The notes under the pieces are model-generated. The model did no database searches. It worked only from the letters and a program-made list of their open reading frames with translations, and had not been told where the DNA came from. A stretch of 64,000 bases of DNA from assembly GCA_037349495.1 (NCBI GenBank), contig CP140221.1:248001-312000 (forward strand). The letters are read 5' to 3'. Position numbers and translations under genes: made by a program. The first letter of the stretch is position 1. Every line of letters begins with the position of its first letter. This stretch comes from Lotmaria passim (lineage: Eukaryota > Euglenozoa > Kinetoplastea > Trypanosomatida > Trypanosomatidae). Shown here one piece after another: positions 54,098 through 63,087 of the stretch.

Positions 54098-55527
54098 CCG
54101 CGATGGCGGAAGGCACGCTCGGTCCACTTTTCCTGACCGAGATCGACGAGAACATATCCCTGCCGTACCACTCGTCTGACGTGCCGCATACTCGCTTTTC
54201 GTCCTTTTCGACGTGGCCGCGTTCGGCGCACGCCAGGGCGTGTCATGGACCGACGACGGTGACGTCGGACGCCTGCGTTGCTCATCGAAGCGCCTCGGCC
54301 ACCATCAGCACTGCCACCGCACGCACGTTGTCGAACAGGGTGCTACCTCTCACCACGCCGCATCTACGCGTGCCGCTGGCGGATGTGCAGCGCTCAGCTA
54401 GTGACTGCACTGAGGTCTACGGAGGTGACAGCGGGAAGGGCGATGTGGCCGAGGCGGTCGTGGAGGAAGAGGAAGAGGAAAAGGAAGAAGCGCCGACGTC
54501 GATGACATCGCCGCTTCTCCGCCTGCCCTCGCGTGCCGTTGTTGTGATGACAGGTGAGGGCAAGTCGTGCGCCCCATCGCATGGCAGGAGCACGGTAGTT
54601 TCAGCTAACAGCGCCATGGCGGCGATGGAGCGTGTCGCACGCTCCGCGGCACAAGCGATGACAGGAAACGAGGAAAAAAGAAAAGGGGTCATGACGGCCA
54701 TTTCCTTTTCCTTTGTCCCTTTCTCGTGGTGTGGCGATGCGGGTCACCCTCAACGCCTTCAACTTGCCTGCTCTCTTCTGCCGGTCTGCCGCGAGCTTTT
54801 CGTGCGTGACTTTCACCTACGCCTCTTCCATCGACCGTGTGAGACACCGCAGAGCACGCAGGGGAGCGAGCCGACTTGTCGGACCGCCACCACCGCCGCC
54901 GCCGCCTGTTGTATCCCCTCGCCTGCCAAGGCTGCCCTACCCGACGAGGCCGATGTCGTCTCCACCTTCTCTTCCTCTTCCGATGTGGTAACACAGGAAC
55001 ACGTGCCCACCGCGCCATCTTCGCTATTGCCGCCGTCGCCGCCAGCAGCGCGAGCGGCCTGTGCGCCGTCAGCGCTGCCGACGGCTCTGTCCTCGTCGTG
55101 GTGTACGCCGAACTGGCAGTGTACGCGTGCCTTTGCGAGGTTTGAGCGTGCGGTGCAACAGCGGACGACGCCGTGGCGCGGTGTCGCCCGATGTGGGGGC
55201 AAGTACGGCTGCACGAACGACGACAGCGGCAGCGCTGGTGTCTCCTTTCCCTCCTCGACGTCGGGCACGGATGCCTCGTCGTACGGGGAGACGTGTCCGC
55301 TGCTCGCCACACCCCGATCGCGTCTCTGGAGCCCGGTGCATCCGCCTGGGCTTGGCCGATGTTGTCCGCAAAGCGACGTCTGTAATGAGGGTGCTGGTGA
55401 GATGATGACAGCGGGTAGGCAGAAGGATCTGGCTGCAGACGCGGACGCCTTTGACACGGCTGCGCTGTGGGCCGCCGAGCAGATGTGCTCTGCGGGGGAT
55501 ACAACAACGGAGGAAAGCGTTGCTTGA
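54058..55527 (+). CDS. Gene G: disordered protein with FERAVQ module
   Basis: A 489-residue protein of no known family. If splicing uses the first AG after the pyrimidine tract, the true start is Met16 (54103; MAEGTLGPLFLTEIDENISL). It has an acidic EEEEEEKEE run at about 138-146 and a Cys-rich, more ordered middle (about 215-260: SFVPFSWCGDAG, LACSLLPVCRELFVRDFHLRLF). Ser/Pro-rich sequence follows, then WCTPNWQCTRAFARFERAVQ (343-367), in which block 1 begins at F362. Block 2 (TAALWAAEQM, 467-476) lies about 100 residues further on, close to the C-terminus, with a Gly/Ser/Cys-rich insert between them. Fifteen or more Cys are scattered through the chain. No signal peptide is apparent. The function is unknown. 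Confidence 0.86.
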   Translation: MSHPNAHPSRGLPAAMAEGTLGPLFLTEIDENISLPYHSSDVPHTRFSSFSTWPRSAHARACHGPTTVTSDACVAHRSASATISTATARTLSNRVLPLTTPHLRVPLADVQRSASDCTEVYGGDSGKGDVAEAVVEEEEEEKEEAPTSMTSPLLRLPSRAVVVMTGEGKSCAPSHGRSTVVSANSAMAAMERVARSAAQAMTGNEEKRKGVMTAISFSFVPFSWCGDAGHPQRLQLACSLLPVCRELFVRDFHLRLFHRPCETPQSTQGSEPTCRTATTAAAACCIPSPAKAALPDEADVVSTFSSSSDVVTQEHVPTAPSSLLPPSPPAARAACAPSALPTALSSSWCTPNWQCTRAFARFERAVQQRTTPWRGVARCGGKYGCTNDDSGSAGVSFPSSTSGTDASSYGETCPLLATPRSRLWSPVHPPGLGRCCPQSDVCNEGAGEMMTAGRQKDLAADADAFDTAALWAAEQMCSAGDTTTEESVA

Positions 55528-55845
55528 TGCCGCAACGACAAATCCCGCGAGCGCGACACAGACATCAAGAACAAGAAGAAGAAAGCGAAAAGTAAATAAA
55601 TAGCTTCCCTTCTTTTTTTTTTCTTTCTTCATTTTCTTTGTTTGCTTGTTTGCATAGAGGTCTTTGCCTTTCTGACTTCGCCTCTATCATATTGGCCTGG
55701 CCCCTCGTTTTCTTTTCTTGGTGTGGGTTCGCATTATTGCAGAAGAAAAGAAAAAAAAAGACCACATACTGGTAGACATTGCTTTTTTATTTGTTTTTCT
55801 TTGTATTGTGTCCCTCCCTCTTCCGCTCGCTAGCGTTTATTATTA

Positions 55846-55865
55846 TTTATTTATTTATTTATTTA
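55846..55865 (+). repeat. (TTTA)5 microsatellite
   Basis: Five TTTA units shortly downstream of gene G, within its probable 3' UTR. Confidence 0.9.
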
Positions 55866-58800
55866 TTTTCTTTTTGATTTGTGCTCATCTCTTCCACGTT
55901 CCGTAGTAAAGTAATGAAGTACTTTGCTTTTTTTTTTTTTCTTTCTTTCCCTTTTTAAAAAATGTAAACCAAAAGTACTCCTACAACTCCACTCTTTATC
56001 TTGTCTCTTCCAATACATAAAAAAAAAAAAAAGAGAGAAAGAGGGGAGGCGGTGGACAGGGCGAAACCGAGTAACGCGCTCAGTTTCTCAAAAAAAAAAA
56101 AAAAACTCAGCGAACGTATCTCCCCCTTTTTTTTTCTTCTTTTTTTTTTTGTTGGTCGTTAACTTTTTTTTTTTCTTGGTAGGTTTATTCATTCACCTCC
56201 TCTCTTTTCGATTCAAACAAAATTCGAAAGCGGCGACACGCTCATGGTTTAAACTCTTCAACGTTTCTGTTGAGCAACTCTACCACGTTTTAATTAATTT
56301 CCCCTTTTTCTTAGTTGCTTCTCTTTACATTTAATAATGTGAATGACATATGCATGGCTTTCCTTGCTCTTCGGATTATAACCTCAAAAGAGTCTTTTTC
56401 TTTTTGTTTTGTCTTTGCTAGTGTTGCTTTTTTTTTTTTACTGCTTTTTTTTTTTCTCCTGTTTTTTTTTTTTCGGCTGTATCCTGCGCACAAACGCCAT
56501 GAATACAGGATTCTCTTTATTACTGTTTTTGAGGTTTCGTGGTATTGCATGGCTGACAAATACATGAACTACTTCGTAAACTATACATGGGCTGAGGTTC
56601 GTGTCCACCAGGGCTTCTTTCCTCTTTTTTTTTTTTATTCACTCGTTACGCTTTATACAACGTAAGTTAAGTTGTATTCTCTTTTTTTTTTCTTTATTCC
56701 TTTCCATTTGCACCCCAAACTTTTTTTTTTCGCCTTTACTCCATTCGTTATACACTGTGCTGCAAACAGGATGGCTGTCGTTGACTGTTCTAGACCTGGC
56801 ATATCTAGAGACAACGATGCCTCGCCTTGGGTCATCGTCATGTACGTTTGAGTTAACACGCACACACACACACACAACAAAAAAAAAAAAAAAAGAGAAA
56901 AACAGCAAATAACAACAGCAAAAAAAAAAAAACAAGGAAAGAACTGCAAGTCGCTTTTTTTTATTTATTCCATGGTATAACACATGCCTGCTCTTTTTTT
57001 TTTTTTAGTTTTCTTCTTTTTCTTCTTTTTCTTTGTTCTATATCCTTCTTACGTTCTCTACAACAACAACGTCTCTCTTACTCTTGTGCTTTTTTATTAT
57101 AACCCTTTTGCTTATTTAAGTACCTTCACTGCTTTCTCTTTTTTTTTTTTTCTGTTTTCTCTTTCCTCTCCCTACGACCGCTCGTTGTGTTTCTGCCACC
57201 TCCTTTCGTATTTCATTGAACGTTTTATTATTATTGTTTTTATTATCTTTCTCTCTAGGTTGACAGCATCTTGGATGAAAGCGAACACGCCTCTTTTTTT
57301 TTTTTGTTGTTGTATTTGCTTAGCTGTTCGAGATTAAAAAAAAAAAAGAAAAATGAGAAATGAAACCGGTGTAACGGCTTTTCAGTTAAAAGAAGACACA
57401 AAACAAAAACAAAAGAGCGTGGCAGTGGAACTTTCTATGAGAATCACAAAGCGAAGGTGAGGGAGGTAGTAAAATCAACAACAGCACAACAACAAAAAAA
57501 AAAAAGAAGGGAAGAAGAACGAAGAAAAGAAAAACAAAACACACACAGTTTTTTTTTTTTTTTGCTTCTCTCTCTCCTTCTATTTTTATTCTCCTACTTC
57601 AATAAAGGCCGCGGAGATATTCTAAATAGACGTAATAAACAAATCGAAGAAGGACGCCTTCAGCCTTGCCACCCGTTATTGCGGATACACACACACACAC
57701 AGAAAGACACGGTGAACGCTTGGGTTGCTATACACTTCAAAAGCTCTGCTTTCTTTCTTTTTCTTTTTTTTTTTGGTGTGCTTATGCTTATGCTTACTAA
57801 TACAATTATTGTTATATCACCTCCTGCTTGGAACAACAACAGAAATAGCAAAGATCATTTTTCCTGTTCATTTGAACCCTTTTTCTTCCGTTGATCTCTT
57901 TTTGTTTTCTCTCTCCCTCCTTTTTTTTTCTACTCCCCGTTGACTGAATAAATGCGTGTATGTGCCTGACTGTTACGTGCGCTCTTCCAGATTCTGCGTG
58001 GTTGGGTGATCTTTTTATTTTATCTTGTTTTCTCTCTCTGCTTGCAATGAGAAGACCTCCTTTTTTTTTTTTTTGAATCTCTCAAGTGGGAAAAACAACA
58101 ACAACATAAAAAAAAAGCAAACAAACAGGCAAAACAGAGTTTCAAGGGCTGGTAGCGATGATCGTCTTTGCGTTCACGTGGACCACCATAATAACAACAA
58201 CAACAATAAAAAAAAAAAAAAAGAAGAGTTTCTTCGGCTTCCCGAGTAGAGATTTAAAAAAAAGGGGGGAGGGGGGCTTTCGGAGGAAAGGAAGAGAGAA
58301 GAAAAAAAGGATTCAGCAAAAGACGCCGCCTTGAGCAACGCAGTAAGCTCTTCTATGAGGAGAAAAACCCCGGAGAGAGTCTGTACAGTAGAGGCGCAAC
58401 TCAACCGAATAGATCTACGCCTATAAACGCAATAAATGAACAAAAACCAACAACAACAACAAAAAACTGGGACCATACAGGTTTGCCTACTCAAGGCTCG
58501 AAGTGTTTTTTTTTTTTCTCAGCTTGCTGAAGTGTCTTTGATGTACGATGAACATACATCAGAAGTTAGGATAGCCAAGTCAATATGCCGTTGAAATTGC
58601 AAAAAAAAAAAAAAGCAGCAAGGACATGCGAGGTTCTTTTTTTTTTTTTGTTTTGGGGTTTAAACTGCTTTTTTTTTTTTGGAGTATATACGTTACCTTT
58701 TTTTTTTTCGCTGCTTGTTATTTGCACTTTCTCTTCTCTTTTTAACTGTTTCTACCCTTATTTCTTTATTATTGTCTTTTCCTTCCTTATGTCATGCGCT

Positions 58801-59060
58801 ATCACATGAATATATAGTTGCACAGATCTACACTCATAAATACAGGTACTGTACATTATTTTTTTTTCTTGTTCTTGTTAGCTTCGTTACATTTTTCTCA
58901 TCAAAAAAAAAAAAACAAACAAACTACACACACACACACACACACACCAGTGCGTGCGCATATAGAAGTTTCAAGTCGTTTCAATTTATTTCAAAAGCAC
59001 TGTGAATTACATCGTGCGTTGCTTTTCCTATTCTCTTCTCATTAAACTGGTGCCGAGCAG

Positions 59061-59085
59061 TGCCTTTTTATTTACACTTCTCTAG
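59061..59085 (+). promoter_or_regulatory. Predicted trans-splice acceptor for gene H
   Basis: The pyrimidine-rich stretch at about 59061-59083 ends in TCTAG, with AG at 59084-59085, giving about 91 nt of 5' UTR. The tract is weaker than at other genes. A stronger tract at 59021-59040 could instead use AG near 59056. Confidence 0.4.
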
Positions 59086-59176
59086 ATTGAGCAAAGCAGT
59101 TTATTGAGTCACCCAACACACCAAAAGAAAACACACACACACACACACACTCACTCACATAACAAGAAAAAAGAAG

Positions 59177-62100
59177 ATGAGTCTGTCTCGTACCTCTGTG
59201 CCAAGCCGCAAGCCTATTCGGCTTCCTCAGCAGACCTTTCCACCTTCCTCCATTTCGTACCAACCCGACAGCACGAATTACACCAATTACCCTAACAGCA
59301 CGCGGAGTCACAGCAGCGGCTCTGCCAGACGCGACAGCAGGTCAAGCACGCATGACGGCAACACGGCCGAGCTCGCGCTCCACGTCGGGGCGTGGATCGA
59401 CAAGCTTCAGCACTTCACCCAGCGGTACACCTCCACTGCCACGGCGGCCGCGCTTAACGTTGCACACCACTTATGTGACAACACCGTCACTGCTTTCGCG
59501 CGCATGAGTGCGCCACCTTCCCCATCAGCGGAGGCGGCGACGGAGGAAACCGCGTTGCCTGTGTGGGGTACAGACAGGGCTGTGGGCGATATGGCATGGG
59601 CTCTGCACGGCACCCAGTCGTCCTTTGCGCAGCGCTTGGTGGCCTGCACGGACGAGTTCAGCGCTGCCGCGGCGCGTGTCGAAGCCGATGAGGGCTACTT
59701 CAGCGACAGCGCGGCTGTGGAGGCGTGCGTGCTGCAGCACCTGCGGGAGTGGCGCTGCTATGCCAACGCCACCGCAAACGATTCGGACAACAACAACAGC
59801 AACAACAACAGCCGTCGTCCATCCGGGCTGTACGGAGGCGGGGGTAGCGACGTAGCTTCGGCTCCCGCCGCGACGTGGACGTCGTCGAACACCCTCAACA
59901 GCAGCAGTAGCGGAAGTCCACGGGTGCAGGCCGATCTCGAGGGCGTGCGACACTGCACGACTGTCATGGAGGAGCTGCACAACGCGCTCGCGGCGCTGGA
60001 GGACGAACACCGCGGGCTGCAGCGACGCTATATTGTAGAGAAGACCGCCATGGCCGAAGTCGACGCGCTGATTGCCCAACTCGAGGAATTGGAGAGGGAG
60101 GAGCGGGAGCAGCAGGGAGAAGTCGACACCCTGTCTGCGGCGCTCCAGCCACTGTCGTCGCAGTCGAGGGCATCGCTGCAACACCAGCAGCAGCGTAGGG
60201 CACAGCGTGATGCCGCACACGCGAAGGCATCGGTCAGAGAAGATGGTAAGACGGGGGCTCAGCAGCAACAGCAGCAGCAGCAGGCGCAGGCGCAAGCGGC
60301 AGTGCAAGCGAGCCTGGCTGCCTGCCACGACATGGCAGCGCAGCTACGCCTGCGTGTGTCCGCTGTGGCGGAGCGGCTGACGGACGAGTTACTGTGGATG
60401 CGTGCGGAGGTGAACAGGCATGATTGGTCTGTCGTGCGTTCGGCGACCGCTCTAACGCGAATGGAGCCCGTGACGGCGGTGCTGGGGGGCGCAGCTACCG
60501 CCGTCACGACATCCAATGGGGAGAGGCGACGTGGGCGAGTGCCTCACACGTGCGAGGAGACCGACAACGATGAGCGCAGCAGCGGCACCGGCGATCGGGC
60601 GTCACGCGCGGGCTCCACCGCGTCCTCCTCTTCTCTCTTTTCACACGAGGTAGAGGAGGGCAGAGGCAGTCGGCGTGATTCCTTTATTTTACGTGTGCAG
60701 GTCCCCGTCTTCGTCTCCACAAGCGCACCCCTGCTGCCACTCGAGGACGGCTCCGGCCTTTTCTTCCCTGGCAGCGGCAACGGCAGCAACGCCGGTAGCG
60801 GCCGCTCGTCACGCGCGAATGCCCTGACTTTGGATCGAGGCAGCGCGTACGACAACGACAGCAAGAATAACAACAACAGCAACACCGAGAGGCAGAGTCT
60901 TGGCAGCGCGCAGGGCCTCACACGACGTCTTTCCACCAACGGTGCGTTGCCTGCCACCATCGCGGCCTCCTCCACCACGGCCATGTCTGCGTTATCATCA
61001 CCGAACACCGCCACGGTCTCTGTCGTGGCGACGCCAGCGCGTTACGCGCTCGTGCAGCTCTACGAGACGTGCCGCGAGTTCTTAGCTCAGATGCTGCGGC
61101 GACTGACGCAGCTGCGGGCACGGCGCAGCGCGGAGGCGGCACAGCTGCGGCGGGCGCAGGAAGAGCTCGACGTGTACGACCCGGCCGCAGAGGAGATGAC
61201 CGCACGGCACAGCGCCGTTACACGCTACCTGACACAGCTGGAGAGCTACGTGGACGAGGTCTACGCCGTGGATCAAAGTCTGCATGAGCGGGTGAAGCTG
61301 CCGATGGATGAGGCGCTGCAGACATACGAGCGCTTCCGTGCGCAACTGCTGGAGGTGCTGAAGCAGCGACTCGAGCAGGCAGACGAGGAGGTCGCTGCGG
61401 CGCGAGATGCGTCGCAGGATACGGATGGCCAAGTCGAGAAGGCAGAAGACAGCGACGGCGAGCAACAGCGACAGCAAAAGCCGCAGGAGTCTACCGAGCC
61501 GTGCCACAACCATGACGCGGAGCAGGAGGAGGAACAAGCAGAACAGCGTGCACAGCGGTGGCAGACGCCCACCGGCTCCCTCGGTGAGGAACGCGCACGT
61601 CGCTCCACGCAGCCGCCGCCGCCCTCCGCCGCCGCGTGTGAACTGCCACGTGCCTCTGCCAAGTTCATTGGAATGCTGGACACCCTCCTGAAGGAGCAGC
61701 AGCAGCAACAAGAAGTAAGCAATGTCGCGGCCGCGGCCGAGCCGGATGACGCAACAGCAGGTGTCACGGTGATTCGAATGACGAGTCATGCCGACGCCCC
61801 TGTCTCGAAGGCAGCAGCGGCGGACGACGACGTGCACGACGTCTCCTCCACCGACAAGGAACAGGCAGGCTCGTCAGACCAGCTAGCAGGTCATCGTCGT
61901 CTACGTGAGGACGAAGAGGATGATGCAGACACACAAAACAGCAACAGCAATACGAACCTGCGCGCACCTTCGGTGGTAAATAACATGGAGGAGAGCGACA
62001 CGGCGCAGAATATCAACGACACAGAAGAAGCTGCACGAGAGAGCTTTGTCGATGCTTGCGCGGTGGTGGTGACGGACGGTTCCAAGTCTGCCGACGAAGT

Positions 62101-62347
62101 TGAGGACGTTAATGCTGACGAGGAGGACGACAGCGATGACGAGGACGCGCTCTCGCAGCATGCGGAGAGTCCAGCACATCCGCGGCAGCTAGAGCGCAGG
62201 CGGTATGGACTGAGCAGCGAGGACGGCTTCAGTGGTGGCCTGCGCGCCTTCTTTGCCGCCGTGGCCCACCGTGTGATGGACTTCAGCAGCAGCGACGATG
62301 AAGAGAAGGCGGAGGAGAGGCCGCAAAAGCGGGCGCGCCACGACTAA
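59177..62347 (+). CDS. Gene H: coiled-coil protein with acidic tail and basic C-terminal signal
   Basis: A 1056-residue protein I do not recognise. After a Ser/Thr-rich start, residues 63-110 (ELALHVGAWIDKLQHF, then AALNVAHHLCDNTVTAFARM) and about 130-200 look helical and well conserved in character. Coiled coils lie at about 256-330 and 620-740, the latter rich in Leu/Glu/Arg (LYETCREFLAQMLRRLTQL). A Gln-rich run sits near 360-368. From about 745 to 1030 the chain is strongly acidic. A hydrophobic turn (GGLRAFFAAVAHRVMDF, about 1020-1036) precedes a last SSSDDEEK and a basic PQKRARHD end. The last could be a nuclear signal. The architecture suits a structural or nuclear scaffold such as a nucleoporin, chromatin or kinetochore factor, but no family match was seen. 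It lacks the ERAVQ module. Confidence 0.9.
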   Translation: MSLSRTSVPSRKPIRLPQQTFPPSSISYQPDSTNYTNYPNSTRSHSSGSARRDSRSSTHDGNTAELALHVGAWIDKLQHFTQRYTSTATAAALNVAHHLCDNTVTAFARMSAPPSPSAEAATEETALPVWGTDRAVGDMAWALHGTQSSFAQRLVACTDEFSAAAARVEADEGYFSDSAAVEACVLQHLREWRCYANATANDSDNNNSNNNSRRPSGLYGGGGSDVASAPAATWTSSNTLNSSSSGSPRVQADLEGVRHCTTVMEELHNALAALEDEHRGLQRRYIVEKTAMAEVDALIAQLEELEREEREQQGEVDTLSAALQPLSSQSRASLQHQQQRRAQRDAAHAKASVREDGKTGAQQQQQQQQAQAQAAVQASLAACHDMAAQLRLRVSAVAERLTDELLWMRAEVNRHDWSVVRSATALTRMEPVTAVLGGAATAVTTSNGERRRGRVPHTCEETDNDERSSGTGDRASRAGSTASSSSLFSHEVEEGRGSRRDSFILRVQVPVFVSTSAPLLPLEDGSGLFFPGSGNGSNAGSGRSSRANALTLDRGSAYDNDSKNNNNSNTERQSLGSAQGLTRRLSTNGALPATIAASSTTAMSALSSPNTATVSVVATPARYALVQLYETCREFLAQMLRRLTQLRARRSAEAAQLRRAQEELDVYDPAAEEMTARHSAVTRYLTQLESYVDEVYAVDQSLHERVKLPMDEALQTYERFRAQLLEVLKQRLEQADEEVAAARDASQDTDGQVEKAEDSDGEQQRQQKPQESTEPCHNHDAEQEEEQAEQRAQRWQTPTGSLGEERARRSTQPPPPSAAACELPRASAKFIGMLDTLLKEQQQQQEVSNVAAAAEPDDATAGVTVIRMTSHADAPVSKAAAADDDVHDVSSTDKEQAGSSDQLAGHRRLREDEEDDADTQNSNSNTNLRAPSVVNNMEESDTAQNINDTEEAARESFVDACAVVVTDGSKSADEVEDVNADEEDDSDDEDALSQHAESPAHPRQLERRRYGLSSEDGFSGGLRAFFAAVAHRVMDFSSSDDEEKAEERPQKRARHD

Positions 62348-62991
62348 AACAGCTTTCATGGAGCTGCTGTTTTTTTTTTTTTCTTTCCTGTGTCTCGTGT
62401 TGTGGGGTTTTCAGTTTAAACCGTTGCTTGCCAGAATGGAAAAGGGAGAAAAAAAAAAACTACTTTTTTTTCTGGGTTGTTGGAAAACCAATTATTCACT
62501 CTTTTTTTTTTGTTTGTTCATGCTTGCTTCTTTCTTCCACGCTCCCTTTTCTAGCTTAGAAAAGATAATGGGCTTCTTTTTTTTTTTTTCTCTACGGAAC
62601 GAACTTTTGTAGTCATGAGTGCTGTTGAGCAGCAATAACAACGATAACAGTAGCAATAACAAAAAGAATCACGTCAGTCACACCAGAAAAGCACACTTTT
62701 TGAGCTGCGCTGACACCACGATTGCTGCCGTTATTATTATTATTATTATGTGTATATGTGTATATGTGTATATGTTTTTTTTTTTTTTTTAAATTGTCGG
62801 ATGCCACTTTTCGGATTTGAACTTGTGCTGAGTTGCTTCCTTATTTTAGTTTTTTTTTTTCTTCCGGGAGCTTCGGTTTGTGCTTTTGTTTTTATCTTTG
62901 TGATCGTCTCCCTCTTATTTAATTACTTTCATCTCTGGCGTTCATCTCTCTACTAAACTTCTTTTCTACTTCTCCCTTTCCTGTCACATAT

Positions 62992-63033
<42 letters not shown>

Positions 63034-63087
63034 TTATTTATCTTACAGAACAACGATAACTGACCAGCTAGCAGCCACTTAAGCCAA
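62348..63087 (+). other. 0.74-kb intergenic region
   Basis: This is a normal-length trypanosomatid gap with T runs, a TTA repeat near 62731-62750, TATG repeats at 62751-62774 and a TA tract at about 62989-63036. No gene is seen. Confidence 0.65.
62957..63048 (+). promoter_or_regulatory. Predicted trans-splice acceptor with TA tract between pyrimidine tract and AG
   Basis: A C/T-rich tract (62957-62985) is followed by a TA tract (about 62989-63036) and then CTTACAG with AG at 63047-63048, giving a 39-nt 5' UTR. The TA repeat sits between the pyrimidine tract and the AG, so its length could affect splicing. Confidence 0.5.

Larger units (their letters stand above)
55528..59176 (+). other. 3.6-kb gap: UTR / intergenic sequence, no gene seen
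   Basis: This stretch holds T and A homopolymers, a TTTA repeat at 55846-55865, CA tracts near 56859-56874, 58927-58948 and 59134-59150, and G-rich bits near 58265-58277. No frame has the composition of the real genes. Confidence 0.6.

Noticed and set aside
54713-55574. - strand open frames opposite gene G
   Set aside because: They overlap the better + strand gene and have no acceptor or composition support.
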